Position numbers and translations under genes: made by a program. This document shows positions 15,476 through 23,464 of a DNA stretch of 64,000 bases, in pieces. Source of the stretch: Clostridia bacterium (GTDB taxonomy: Bacteria; Bacillota; Clostridia; Christensenellales; CAG-138); contig JAUNCT010000001.1 of NCBI GenBank assembly GCA_030526425.1, positions 85,963 to 149,962 of the forward strand. The letters run 5' to 3'. The notes beneath the pieces were generated by a model that saw only the letters and a program-made list of their open reading frames with translations, had not been told where the DNA came from and ran no database searches. Each line of letters begins with the position of its first letter. Position 1 is the stretch's first letter.

Positions 15476-16629
15476 TAGGACTGGACCTCCTTTTTACGGG
15501 TCGCGGAAAGCTGGACAAGGCTGATGACCGCGACCAGCAGGAAGAACAGGACCGCCTTGGCCTGCGCGGTACCGCGCGCCGCGGAATTCTGTCCGTAGAA
15601 GGTGTTGTAGATGTTGAGCGCCAGCATTTCGGTGGTCTTCACGACCGTGCCGTCCGCATTCTGAAGGAAGGGCTGTCCGGCGGTCAGCGCGAGGTTCTGG
15701 TCGAACAGCTTGAAGCCGTTCGTCAGCGACAGGAAGGTGCAGATGGTGATGCTGGGCATGACGTTCGGGATCGTGACGTTCCACAGGGTCTGCCACTTGC
15801 TCGCACCGTCGATCTTCGCTGCTTCATGCAGGCTCTCGGGAACGGCTTGCAGACCCGCGATGTAAATGATCATCATGTAACCGATCTGCTGCCAGCACAT
15901 CAGGATGATCAGACCCCAGAAGCCGTATTTCGTTTCCAACAGGATCGAGGTGCCGAAACGGGACAGGATACCGTCGAAGATCATCGACCAGGTGTAACCG
16001 AGAACGATACCGCCGATGAGGTTCGGCATGAAGAACACCGTACGGAAGATGTTCGAGCCCTTGATGCCCTGCGTGAGCACATAGGCGACCGCGAAGGCAA
16101 TGACGTTGATGAGCACGAGGCTCACGACGGTGAACAGCGCGGTGTACCAGAACGCATGCACGAAGCTCGGATCCTGGAAGGCTTTCGCGTAGTTGGAAAG
16201 GCCGACCCATTCGAATTTCGAGGTCGTTTTGAACTTGCAGAACGACAGGAACAGACCTTTTGCGAACGGCCAGATGAAGCCGATGCTGAACGCGCAGACG
16301 ACCGGCAGCAGGAACAGCCAGAATTTCTTCTGTGTCGTGGTCTTGATGAGCGAACCGCCCATCGCGGCTTTGTCACCGCGACCCTTCGGCATGGTGCGGT
16401 CGGCAACGCCGCACACGAGCGCGATGCCGATCAGCGCGATGACCGTGTTGAACCACGGGTCGAGTTTTTCGAGTTTTTTGACAGACTGCGTGACCGATGT
16501 GAAAGCGAACAGGTCCGTCAGTTTGCTGAGCCAACCTGCGGCGGCGAGCGCGCCGGTGACGATCATGAAGATGCCGAGAACGACTGCGATGACGCGCAGT
16601 GCTTTCCGGGATGCGTTTGTGCGTCCGAT
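15475..16629 (-). CDS. maltodextrin-type ABC transporter permease (MalF-like), start uncertain
   Basis: An inner-membrane permease of about 363-385 residues. The EAA loop is HEAAKIDGASKWQTLWNVTIP. The first ATG is at 16566, but it has no ribosome site and the open frame continues upstream, adding a basic stretch and hydrophobic residues (RKALRVIAVVLGIF) that complete a first membrane helix. A good GGAAAGAAGGGG site lies just before in-frame ATT (16635) and ATC (16629) codons, with no ATG, GTG or TTG available. I give 16629 (ATC) as the likely boundary; this is inference. Preceded by a hairpin-rich gap after the binding-protein gene. Confidence 0.85.
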   Translation of the reverse strand: MGRTNASRKALRVIAVVLGIFMIVTGALAAAGWLSKLTDLFAFTSVTQSVKKLEKLDPWFNTVIALIGIALVCGVADRTMPKGRGDKAAMGGSLIKTTTQKKFWLFLLPVVCAFSIGFIWPFAKGLFLSFCKFKTTSKFEWVGLSNYAKAFQDPSFVHAFWYTALFTVVSLVLINVIAFAVAYVLTQGIKGSNIFRTVFFMPNLIGGIVLGYTWSMIFDGILSRFGTSILLETKYGFWGLIILMCWQQIGYMMIIYIAGLQAVPESLHEAAKIDGASKWQTLWNVTIPNVMPSITICTFLSLTNGFKLFDQNLALTAGQPFLQNADGTVVKTTEMLALNIYNTFYGQNSAARGTAQAKAVLFFLLVAVISLVQLSATRKKEVQS

Positions 16630-16683
16630 GAGAATCCCCTTCTTTCCTTGTTTGTGTACCTTTGGCCCCTCACGGGCTCACGC

Positions 16684-16772
16684 GGGGGCATCCTTCCCGT
16701 GGATGCCTCCGCGTCAACACGCGTTCCCCGTAAGATACGGGGAAAGGCGGGGCGGCATTTCGCCGTCCCGCC
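16684..16772 (-). repeat. hairpin-rich intercistronic region between binding protein and permease
   Basis: Three successive stem-loops: 16746-16756 with 16761-16772, 16726-16732 with 16736-16742 (CCCCGTA/TACGGGG), and about 16686-16692 with 16701-16707. None is followed by a T-tract on the minus strand. Such stems after a binding-protein gene usually protect the upstream message so that more binding protein than permease is made. Confidence 0.6.
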
Positions 16773-16807
16773 CACATTCAAATGCCGTTGAGCGGTCGAA
16801 TCGTTGC

Positions 16808-18088
16808 TCAGCCGTTCGCCGCAGCGTACTGCGCGGCCCAGCCCTCAACGAACGCGGTGCGGACGTTCGCCCAGTTGGCGTCGGTCTGATCCGCATCGTA
16901 GATGTTCATTGCGGCAACGAGCGCTGCACGCCAGGTGTCGACGTTGGGCGTGAAGTTGAAGGCCCAGGTCATGGTGTAGTGACCCGCGTTCGCGTAAGCG
17001 TTCGCATCGGCGAGGAACTTGTTGGTGGAGACCGCAGCGTTCTTGTAGGGCATGACGCCGAGGGTGTTGTTCAGCTTCGCGCTGACTTCCTCGGTCGTGA
17101 CGAGCCAGTACATGAAGTCGAGGGTCGCCTGGATGTCTTCTTCGGAAGCCTCGGAGTTGACTGCCCAGCAGTTTTCGGTGCCGCAGTTCAGACCCGCCAT
17201 CTCTTCGCCTTCAACGCCGCAGTAGAACGGGATCATCGCGATGTTCTCGTCACCGAGCGCGGAGCAAGCGGAGTAGGTCCAGGAACCGTTCTGATAGAAC
17301 ACAGCCTTCTCGGCGAGGAATTCGCCTTCCGCATCGAAGCCGCCGGTCGCGAGGGCCGCGGGATCGACGGAGGAGTTGTTGATGTACAGATCCCAGAGGT
17401 TCTTGTAGTTGTCGAGGTAAGCACCGGTGATGGTCGCCGGGCAGGGACCTGCCTGCCAACCGTCCGCAACGGACTCATAGTACAGGTCGGTGTTGGCGAG
17501 GTGACCGCTGAAGCGCCAGCTGGAACTGCTGTCCATACCGGAAGAGGTGAAAGCGTCGAAGCCGAGCTCGTTCGCACGGGCGTGGATGTCTTCCGCGATC
17601 GCCTTCAGGCTCTCGAAGTTGGTGATCTGGTCGATGGAGTAGCCGGCCTTGGCGAGGAGCGCCTTGTTGACGATGATGCCGAAGCACTCGTAGCAGTAAC
17701 CGATGGAGCAGAGCTTGCCGTCCTTATCGTACAGGTTGTACGCGTCGGTGTTCAGCTCGTTCGCGATGGCGGTACCGGTCAGGTCGTAGCAGTAGTCGCC
17801 CCAGGTGTTGACGGCGGCTGCGTTGCCGACGACGAACAGGGTGGGCGCATCGGTCTTGTCCATTTCGGAGGTCAGGGTGGACTCATAGGTGCCCGCAGCG
17901 GCGGTGACGACCTTGACGGGGACACCGGTGAGCTGGGTGTACTGGGCGGCGATCTCCTGGAGATCCGCATCGGATTCGGGCTTGAAGTTCAGCCAGTAAA
18001 CTTTGCCTTTGCTATCGGCAGAGGCGACGCCTGCGAACATGGACAGGCACAGGACCAGGGACAGAATGAGCGCGATTGCTTTTTTCAT
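16808..18088 (-). CDS. ABC transporter sugar-binding protein (maltodextrin-type)
   Basis: A 426-residue extracellular binding protein of the MalE-like family 1 type. The signal peptide is residues 1-24 (MKKAIALILSLVLCLSMFAG..., cleavage after ASA). The only early cysteine sits in LVLCLS, which is not a lipobox, so the protein does not look lipidated. The mature part starts with KVYWLNFKPESD and carries family features such as GFDAEGEFLAEKAVFYQNGSW. AAGGAAGAG precedes the start. It lies between the LacI gene and the permeases, and is probably the most abundant product of the operon. Confidence 0.92.
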   Translation of the reverse strand: MKKAIALILSLVLCLSMFAGVASADSKGKVYWLNFKPESDADLQEIAAQYTQLTGVPVKVVTAAAGTYESTLTSEMDKTDAPTLFVVGNAAAVNTWGDYCYDLTGTAIANELNTDAYNLYDKDGKLCSIGYCYECFGIIVNKALLAKAGYSIDQITNFESLKAIAEDIHARANELGFDAFTSSGMDSSSSWRFSGHLANTDLYYESVADGWQAGPCPATITGAYLDNYKNLWDLYINNSSVDPAALATGGFDAEGEFLAEKAVFYQNGSWTYSACSALGDENIAMIPFYCGVEGEEMAGLNCGTENCWAVNSEASEEDIQATLDFMYWLVTTEEVSAKLNNTLGVMPYKNAAVSTNKFLADANAYANAGHYTMTWAFNFTPNVDTWRAALVAAMNIYDADQTDANWANVRTAFVEGWAAQYAAANG

Positions 18089-18163
18089 TTTGGGTGCTCT
18101 TCCTTTCTTTATTATCTTCTCCCCTGTGCGGGGGGATGATTTCCGTAGGTGGGTTTTCCGTGC

Positions 18164-19180
18164 TCAAACGGTACGCGGGCGGACGCTGCCGCCGGTGCGC
18201 AGCCCGGTTTCGAGCAACAGATGGCGGTGCTTGCCGCGCCCTTCGATAACGCCGATGAGCGTGGAAACGGAGCGTTCCGCCATGGTCCGCGTGGGCTGGA
18301 CGAGCGTCGTCAGAACGGGGACCGTGTATTCGGTGAAGGGGATGCCGTCGATCGCGATGACCGAGCAATCCTCGGGGACGCGCTTGCCCGCATCGACGAG
18401 CGCGCGGATGGCGGCGACCGCCATCGAATCCGAAATGGAGAACACCGCGGTGAATTCCGTTCCGGAAGCGGCGAGGCGGCGGATGCCGCGGTAAGCTTCG
18501 GGCATGGTGAAGGCGTTCGTTTCGACGACCAGCGCCGGGTCCGGTTCGATACCCGCATCGCGCAGGGCGGAAAGGTAGCCGCGGTAGCGGAGTTCCGAAA
18601 TGGAATGGTCCTCCATCGTGTCGAGGATAACGGCGATGCGTTTGTGCCCGCGTTCGGTGAGCGTGGTCACGGCGAGCGCGGCGGTCTTTTCATCATCGAT
18701 GGAAACCGAAGAATAGGAGGTTTCGGGCAGGGTGCCGAAACTGTTGGTATAGCTGCAGCACACGAATGGGACGCTGAGCACGGCAACGTCCTCCTCGGTA
18801 TAGTCGAATCTGCCGCCGAGAAAGATCAGCCCGCGGAGCTTCTTGCTCCTTGCAAGGGCCGCACCCGCGCGGATCTCATCTGCGCCGGTGGCGATCTGCT
18901 CGACGAACGGCGTGTAGCCGGAACGGACGATCGCTTCCTCGATCAGGGGAATCAGCTCCGTGAAGAAGGGATTGCCGATGCCGCGGACGATGAGACCGAT
19001 CGTGTCGGACTCCTGCAGGACGAGGTCGCGCGCGCTGCTGTTGGGCACATAGTGCTCTGCGCGTACGATCTCGAGGATCTTTTTTCGGAGCGCCTCGCTG
19101 ACATCGGGGTGTCCGTTCAGCGCACGGGAGACCGTGCTCACGGAGACACCTGCTTTGCGGGCGATGTCTTTTATCGTCAT
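18164..19180 (-). CDS. LacI family transcriptional regulator
   Basis: A 338-residue repressor. The DNA-binding headpiece is the N-terminal TIKDIARKAGVSVSTVSRAL, with hinge NGHPDVSEALRKKI. The remaining ~270 residues form the periplasmic-binding-like effector domain (TIGLIVRGIGNPFF, DCSVIAIDGIPFTEYTVP, TLVQPTRTMAE). It is the first gene of the maltodextrin operon, 75 bases before the binding protein. Two CG-centred operator-like sites lie just downstream of its own promoter (19274-19298), suggesting autoregulation and control of the operon. Confidence 0.95.
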   Translation of the reverse strand: MTIKDIARKAGVSVSTVSRALNGHPDVSEALRKKILEIVRAEHYVPNSSARDLVLQESDTIGLIVRGIGNPFFTELIPLIEEAIVRSGYTPFVEQIATGADEIRAGAALARSKKLRGLIFLGGRFDYTEEDVAVLSVPFVCCSYTNSFGTLPETSYSSVSIDDEKTAALAVTTLTERGHKRIAVILDTMEDHSISELRYRGYLSALRDAGIEPDPALVVETNAFTMPEAYRGIRRLAASGTEFTAVFSISDSMAVAAIRALVDAGKRVPEDCSVIAIDGIPFTEYTVPVLTTLVQPTRTMAERSVSTLIGVIEGRGKHRHLLLETGLRTGGSVRPRTV

Positions 19181-19273
19181 TATTCGGATTTCGTTTCTGT
19201 TGGATTCCGGAATGGGACCGGTGAGAGAAAATTATGTGGGAAAAGGGGCGGTTTCACCCCTGAGATTGATTCT

Positions 19274-19343
19274 GGAAACGTTACCGGGAACGATTCCGTC
19301 CCCTTGGTAGTGAAAATATAACAAAGACGCCGGAGATTGTCAA
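19274..19343 (-). promoter_or_regulatory. lacI-operon promoter with two adjacent LacI-type operators
   Basis: On the minus strand TTGACA (19343-19338), a 17-bp spacer and TATATT (19320-19315) form a near-consensus promoter. Immediately downstream, around and after the start point, lie GGAAACGTTACC (19274-19285) and GGGAACGATTCCG (19286-19298). Both are CG-centred imperfect palindromes typical of LacI/GalR operators. Confidence 0.8.
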
Positions 19344-19433
19344 TAACATGCAGACGTATTTACATAAGATATTTGAAATAAGACATGGGATAAAGGCAGA
19401 TTTGTATACCGGAAGCGGAGACAAAAGAGAAAC

Positions 19434-19463
19434 GAAAAGCCCCGTGAAAGGTACCCACGGGAC
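19434..19463 (-). terminator. terminator of the cysteine desulfurase-like gene
   Basis: On the minus strand CCCGTG and CACGGG pair across a 9-base loop (19441-19446 with 19456-19461), followed by CTTTTCGTTT. Confidence 0.7.
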
Positions 19464-19514
19464 TGTGATCGGCTGTACAAATATCGGTTTTTGCGATACG
19501 ATGATAAAAATCGG

Positions 19515-20675
19515 TCAACATTCCGCAACGATGCGAATGGCTTCGAGCGCGGCGTCGATCTCTTCCTCCGTGGTGAAGGGACCTGTGGAGAAACGGACGG
19601 AGCCTTGCGGCCAGGTGCCGAGTGTTTTGTGCGCGTTCGGCGCGCAATGAAGTCCGCAACGCGTCATGATACCGAAGCGGGTCTCCAAAAGGTCGGCGGC
19701 CTCCGCGTTGTCGCGGTTCGGAAAATCGACGGAATAGACGCCGACACGACGCTCCGGATCGGTCGGACCCGCGAGGCGGATGCCGGGAATCGACGACAGA
19801 CCGCTGATGAAACGGCGCGCCAACAGGATCTCGTGTGCGCGGAGCTTCGCGATCCCCTCGGATCGCAGCCAACGGAGCGCGGCGTTCAGCCCGAAGATCC
19901 CCGCGAGATTCACCGTGCCGGATTCGAACCGGTCGGGCATGAGATCGGGCTGCACTTCGCTTTCGGAAAGGCTTCCCGTTCCGCCGGTGATCACGGGCGT
20001 GAGCTGTTTTGCGAACGCCGGGTCGAGCAACAACACTCCGACCCCGGCGGGACCGAGCAGACCCTTGTGTCCCGGTGCGCACAAGGCGGCAAGTCCCAAC
20101 GCACCGAAGTCGATCTCCACGTGTCCTGCGGACTGTGCGGCGTCGACCACGAGCGGGATGCCCTTGCGGTGCATCAGCTCCGCAAACGGCTCCAACTGCT
20201 GCAATGTGCCGGAAACATTCGAGGCATGCTGCAGAACGCACAGCTTGGTATCGGGGCGGATCGCCTTCTCCGCCGCATCAAGTGAGAGAAACCCTTCACT
20301 GTCCCCCGGGATCCGGTCGAACGTAACGCCGGGTGCGGCGTTCAGCGGCCGCATGACGGCGTTGTGCTCGAGGCAACCGGTGAGCACACGGTCGCCCGGC
20401 TTGAGAAAGCCCGAGATCGCGAAATTCAGCGAATAGGTCGCACCCGGCGTCAGAACGACATGGGTGACTTTATGCGGAAAACGGAACAGCTCTTTGAGGA
20501 GCAGGCGCGTCTCGAGCACGGTCATGCCCGCTTCCTGTGCGGCGCGGTAGCTGGAACGGTTGACGCCGGCGCCGATGGTGTCGATGCAAAGCTTCATGGC
20601 TTCGGACACGCCGGGCGCTTTCGGAAAACTCGTTGCGGAATTGTCGAGGTAAACGGTACGGATCGGTTCTTGCAT
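19515..20675 (-). CDS. aminotransferase class V / cysteine desulfurase-like (possible selenocysteine lyase)
   Basis: A 386-residue PLP enzyme. The N-terminus has YLDNSATSFPKAP. The PLP lysine is in CAPGHKGLLGPAGVGVLLL, and the active cysteine in CGLHCAPNAHKTLGTWPQGSVRFS, which is the group II (SufS/CsdA/selenocysteine-lyase) loop. It mobilises sulfur from cysteine or selenium from selenocysteine. It is divergent from a LysR gene that leads to a YedE transporter, a TusA/YedF-like carrier and a DUF3343 protein, a set linked to selenium metabolism, so selenium handling is favoured (inference). GGGAGAG precedes the start. Confidence 0.88.
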   Translation of the reverse strand: MQEPIRTVYLDNSATSFPKAPGVSEAMKLCIDTIGAGVNRSSYRAAQEAGMTVLETRLLLKELFRFPHKVTHVVLTPGATYSLNFAISGFLKPGDRVLTGCLEHNAVMRPLNAAPGVTFDRIPGDSEGFLSLDAAEKAIRPDTKLCVLQHASNVSGTLQQLEPFAELMHRKGIPLVVDAAQSAGHVEIDFGALGLAALCAPGHKGLLGPAGVGVLLLDPAFAKQLTPVITGGTGSLSESEVQPDLMPDRFESGTVNLAGIFGLNAALRWLRSEGIAKLRAHEILLARRFISGLSSIPGIRLAGPTDPERRVGVYSVDFPNRDNAEAADLLETRFGIMTRCGLHCAPNAHKTLGTWPQGSVRFSTGPFTTEEEIDAALEAIRIVAEC

Positions 20676-20763
20676 CGGTGTTCTCTCCCTTTGAGAATAA
20701 CGAAAGCATAACACGATTCGCCGAAAAAGTATACGGGAGCGGATCCCGCGGAAGGAGAAACGG

Positions 20764-21699
20764 ATGCTCGATATCGGTTTGAGACAACTCGAAAGTCTGA
20801 TCGCCGTTGCGGAGACGGGCAGCTTCAGTATGGCGTCGGACCGCCTGCATATCACGCAGAGTACCGTCAGCATGCATATCCGGGAACTGGAGCGCATCGT
20901 GGACGCGCGGCTCGTTCTGAGAAACGGACGGAAAAAAGCCGAGCTCACCGCAACGGGGCATGAGGTCTATGCGGCGGCACTCGCGGTGGTCCGAAGATGC
21001 GAGGACATCGAGCGGATCGCCAAGCGCGGCGAAACGGGACTCATCGCGCTTGCCAGCTCCACGGTACCCGCACACAGCTTTCTGCCGGTGCTGATGGGCG
21101 ATTTTCTGAAGCGCGAGCCCGGGGTCCGCTTCGAAGTCCGCGCGGAGGACTCGGGCGGAGTGTTTTCCCGATTGCTGTCGGGCAGCGTGCGGATCGGTTT
21201 TGCCGGCGCGGAGCCGGACAACGAACGCCTTGCGGGCGAAGCCGTTTGCCGCGATACGCTGGTGCTTGTAACGGCGGCGACCCCGCATTTCCGTACGCTC
21301 AAAGAACGCGGCGTGAACGGACTGACCGTTTTGAAGAACGTACCGCTCATTGCGCGGGAGACCGAAAGCGGGACGCAGCGCGCCGCGGAACGTTTCTTAA
21401 AGGAAAACGGTTTCGGCGATTTGGAGCCGGCACTTCGCACCGACGACCCGGAAGCGATCAAGCGGGCGGTGGAAAAGGGGCTCGGTGCGGCGATCCTGTC
21501 GGATCTCGCCGTACGCGCGGAAACCGCTGACGGACGCCTCATCGCATTTCCGCTCGGCGCGGAGCCGCCGGTGCGGGACCTGTATCTTGTGTGGGCGAAA
21601 GATGCGCCCTTTACCGCTGCGGAAGAACGGTTTCTCGCCTATGTTCGGCGTTCCGTGAACGACATGAAGAAAGCAAATATCGCAAAAACCGATAAATAA
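20764..21699 (+). CDS. LysR family transcriptional regulator of the selenium-type cluster
   Basis: A 311-residue regulator. The N-terminal winged helix is LRQLESLIAVAETGSFSMAS...ITQSTVSMHIRELE (residues ~5-45); the remainder is the type 2 periplasmic-binding-like effector domain (GLIALASSTVPAHSFLP). AAGGAG precedes the start. It sits 88 bases from the divergent desulfurase gene and directly upstream of the YedE gene. A 26-bp perfect dyad overlapping the yedE promoter region (21720-21745) is a plausible binding site. Confidence 0.93.
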   Translation: MLDIGLRQLESLIAVAETGSFSMASDRLHITQSTVSMHIRELERIVDARLVLRNGRKKAELTATGHEVYAAALAVVRRCEDIERIAKRGETGLIALASSTVPAHSFLPVLMGDFLKREPGVRFEVRAEDSGGVFSRLLSGSVRIGFAGAEPDNERLAGEAVCRDTLVLVTAATPHFRTLKERGVNGLTVLKNVPLIARETESGTQRAAERFLKENGFGDLEPALRTDDPEAIKRAVEKGLGAAILSDLAVRAETADGRLIAFPLGAEPPVRDLYLVWAKDAPFTAAEERFLAYVRRSVNDMKKANIAKTDK

Positions 21700-21719
21700 A
21701 ACGACATATCGGAAAACGG

Positions 21720-21751
21720 GGTGCACAAAACAGTTTTTGTGCACCTATAAT
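21720..21751 (+). promoter_or_regulatory. 26-bp dyad and TATAAT upstream of the YedE gene
   Basis: GGTGCACAAAA (21720-21730) and TTTTGTGCACC (21735-21745) form a perfect 11-bp inverted repeat with a 4-base centre, immediately followed by TATAAT (21746-21751). No -35 box is visible, since that position lies inside the dyad. This fits an activator-dependent LysR promoter. It could instead be a weak terminator for lysR, but it lacks a T-tract. Confidence 0.6.
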
Positions 21752-21758
21752 ATATTTA

Positions 21759-21784
21759 TCGTTATGCACATACGAGGATAACGA
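21759..21784 (+). promoter_or_regulatory. second inverted repeat in the yedE leader
   Basis: TCGTTAT (21759-21765) pairs with ATAACGA (21778-21784). ATAACGAAA and GTTATGC from this site recur (the latter inverted, as GCATAAC) in the lysR/desulfurase intergenic region at 20697-20712. Confidence 0.4.
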
Positions 21785-21807
21785 AATCAACCAAAGGGGA
21801 AATCAAA

Positions 21808-22884
21808 ATGAAAAAAGTCAACTGGACCGTCGTCCTCGCGGGTATCGCGGTCGGCATCGCAGCCGTTGCGTTGACCGCACTCGGCAACCCCGCGAACATG
21901 GGCTTCTGTATCGCTTGCTTCCTGCGTGATATCGCGGGTGGTATGAAGTTCCACAGCGCGGGTGTCGTGCAGTACATCCGTCCCGAAATCGCCGGTCTCG
22001 TGCTCGGCGCATTCGCCATGTCCCTCATCACCAAGGAATTCCGCGCGAAATCCGGCGCGTCTCCCGTGACCCGTTTCGTGCTCGGCGTCGTCATTATGAT
22101 CGGCGCGCTGGCGTTCCTCGGCTGCCCGCTCCGTATGATCATCCGTCTTGGCGGCGGCGACCTGAACGCGCTGGTCGGTCTTGCGGGCTTTGCCGCCGGT
22201 ATCGGTGTCGGCGTCGTGTTCATCAAGAAGGGCTTCGCGCTGAAGCGCAACTATTCCATGGGCGGCGTCGAAGGTTATATCCTGCCCGCGTTTATGGCTG
22301 TGCTGCTGCTGCTTGCGGTGCTCGTTCCCGCGTTGTTTGCTTCCAGTGAATCCGGTCCCGGTTCCATGCATGCCCCGATCATCGCCTCGTTTGCCATCGC
22401 GCTCGTTTGCGGTGCGCTTGCGCAGCGTGCGCGTCTGTGCACGGCGGGCGGTATCCGCGATACGATCCTCTTCGGCGACCTGAAGCTTCTGTGGGGCTTC
22501 CTCGCGATCTTCGCCGTCGTGCTCGCCGGCAACCTGTTCCTCGGTAAGTTCAAGCTCGGTTTCACCGGTCAGCCCGTTGCGCACAACGATCACATCTGGA
22601 ACTTCGTCGGCATGTTCGTCGTCGGCTGGGCTTCCGCGCTTGCAGGTGGTTGCCCGCTGCGTCAGCTCATCCTCGCGGGTGAGGGCAACGGCGACTCCGC
22701 CATCACCGTGTTCGGTATGATCGCGGGTGCTGCGATCTCCCATAACTTCGGTCTCGCGGGTACCGCGAAGCTCGTTGCGGACGGCGGCGGCGTCGGTCTG
22801 AACGGCCGCATCGCGCTGATCGCCTGCATTGCGGTCTGCCTGATCATTTCTCTGGTGAACTTGCCCAAAGCGCAGAAGAACTGA
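21808..22884 (+). CDS. YedE/YeeE family putative selenium (or thiosulfate) transporter
   Basis: A 358-residue integral membrane protein with about nine hydrophobic segments. YeeE/YedE hallmarks are visible: GFCIACFLRDIAGG (residues 32-45), and two copies of GCPLR (105-109 and near 280). In the thiosulfate importer YeeE these conserved cysteines relay the substrate. ARLCTAGGIRD in the middle is also characteristic. AAAGGGG precedes the start. Directly followed by a TusA-like carrier and DUF3343, the arrangement previously linked by comparative genomics to selenium utilisation (recollection). Confidence 0.9.
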   Translation: MKKVNWTVVLAGIAVGIAAVALTALGNPANMGFCIACFLRDIAGGMKFHSAGVVQYIRPEIAGLVLGAFAMSLITKEFRAKSGASPVTRFVLGVVIMIGALAFLGCPLRMIIRLGGGDLNALVGLAGFAAGIGVGVVFIKKGFALKRNYSMGGVEGYILPAFMAVLLLLAVLVPALFASSESGPGSMHAPIIASFAIALVCGALAQRARLCTAGGIRDTILFGDLKLLWGFLAIFAVVLAGNLFLGKFKLGFTGQPVAHNDHIWNFVGMFVVGWASALAGGCPLRQLILAGEGNGDSAITVFGMIAGAAISHNFGLAGTAKLVADGGGVGLNGRIALIACIAVCLIISLVNLPKAQKN

Positions 22885-22912
22885 ACCGACCTGACCTGAA
22901 AGGAGATTATCC

Positions 22913-23122
22913 ATGGCCAATATCGATGCAAGAGGTCTCGTTTGCCCCATGCCCGCCGCGCTGACGCTGAAGGCGATCAAGAGCGGTGAACCGAAAGAGA
23001 TCGTCGTCCTCGCGGACGATCCCTGCGCGCTCGAGAACATCACCCGTCTCGCGGAAACGAGCGGTTACAGGGTTTCGAGCACCAAGGACGGCGACGAGTA
23101 CACGATCACCCTGAAGAAATGA
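22913..23122 (+). CDS. TusA/SirA/YedF-like sulfur (selenium) carrier protein
   Basis: A 69-residue carrier. The family signature is DARGLVCPMPAALTLKAI, with the reactive cysteine in CPMP that carries a persulfide or perselenide. A second cysteine lies in DDPCA. It is 28 bases after the YedE gene with its own AAAGGAGA site, and its stop overlaps the DUF3343 start (ATGA). It probably receives the chalcogen imported by YedE or released by the desulfurase. Confidence 0.93.
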   Translation: MANIDARGLVCPMPAALTLKAIKSGEPKEIVVLADDPCALENITRLAETSGYRVSSTKDGDEYTITLKK

Positions 23123-23361
23123 AGCGCTACCTGGCGACGTTCCATACGCACCTTGCTGCGCTGATGACGGTGAAATCGTTTGCTTCGCGCGGCGTCGAAG
23201 GGCGGCTCGCTCCGGTACCGCGTTCCGTGTCGAGTTCCTGCGGGACCTGCATGTTTTACGAGGCGCCGGATCCGATGACGGATGCGCTCGATGAGGATAC
23301 GGAGGCTGTTTTCGAGACTGCTGCCGATGGCAGTTATGTGTGCGTATTCGAAAACGAGTGA
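23119..23361 (+). CDS. DUF3343 putative Se/S carrier-like protein
   Basis: An 80-residue protein beginning LATFHTHLAALMTVKSF and containing GRLAPVPRSVSSSCGTCMF, typical of DUF3343. The CGTC pair is a likely redox or chalcogen-binding site. It overlaps the TusA-like gene by four bases and is the last gene of the cluster. Its function has not been established experimentally as far as I know; the association with YedE/YedF suggests a late step in selenium trafficking. Confidence 0.88.
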   Translation: MKRYLATFHTHLAALMTVKSFASRGVEGRLAPVPRSVSSSCGTCMFYEAPDPMTDALDEDTEAVFETAADGSYVCVFENE

Positions 23362-23424
23362 GCCGAGCCTGTTGCGATAAGAACCGCCGCGGCGTGTTCC
23401 CAAGGGCAAGGCGTGTCGAACATC

Positions 23425-23464
23425 AACAAAACACCCCGGACGTATGTGTCCGGGGTGTTTTGTT
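23425..23464 (+). terminator. terminator of the selenium-type cluster
   Basis: Perfect 17-bp stem (23425-23441 with 23448-23464) with a 6-base loop; its 3' arm ends in TTTTGTT. Confidence 0.92.

Noticed and set aside
16684..16772. Hairpin cluster as a riboswitch
   Set aside because: Stems are simple and lie between two cistrons of one operon; no known aptamer core is visible.
16193..18139. Plus-strand open frame of 648 codons opposite the permease and binding-protein genes
   Set aside because: Antisense shadow; the minus-strand frames have clear signal peptide, EAA loop and ribosome sites.
21720..21745. Dyad as a rho-independent terminator of lysR
   Set aside because: The stem is A/T-rich at its top and is followed by CTATAATATA rather than a T-tract; an operator/promoter reading fits better, though not excluded.
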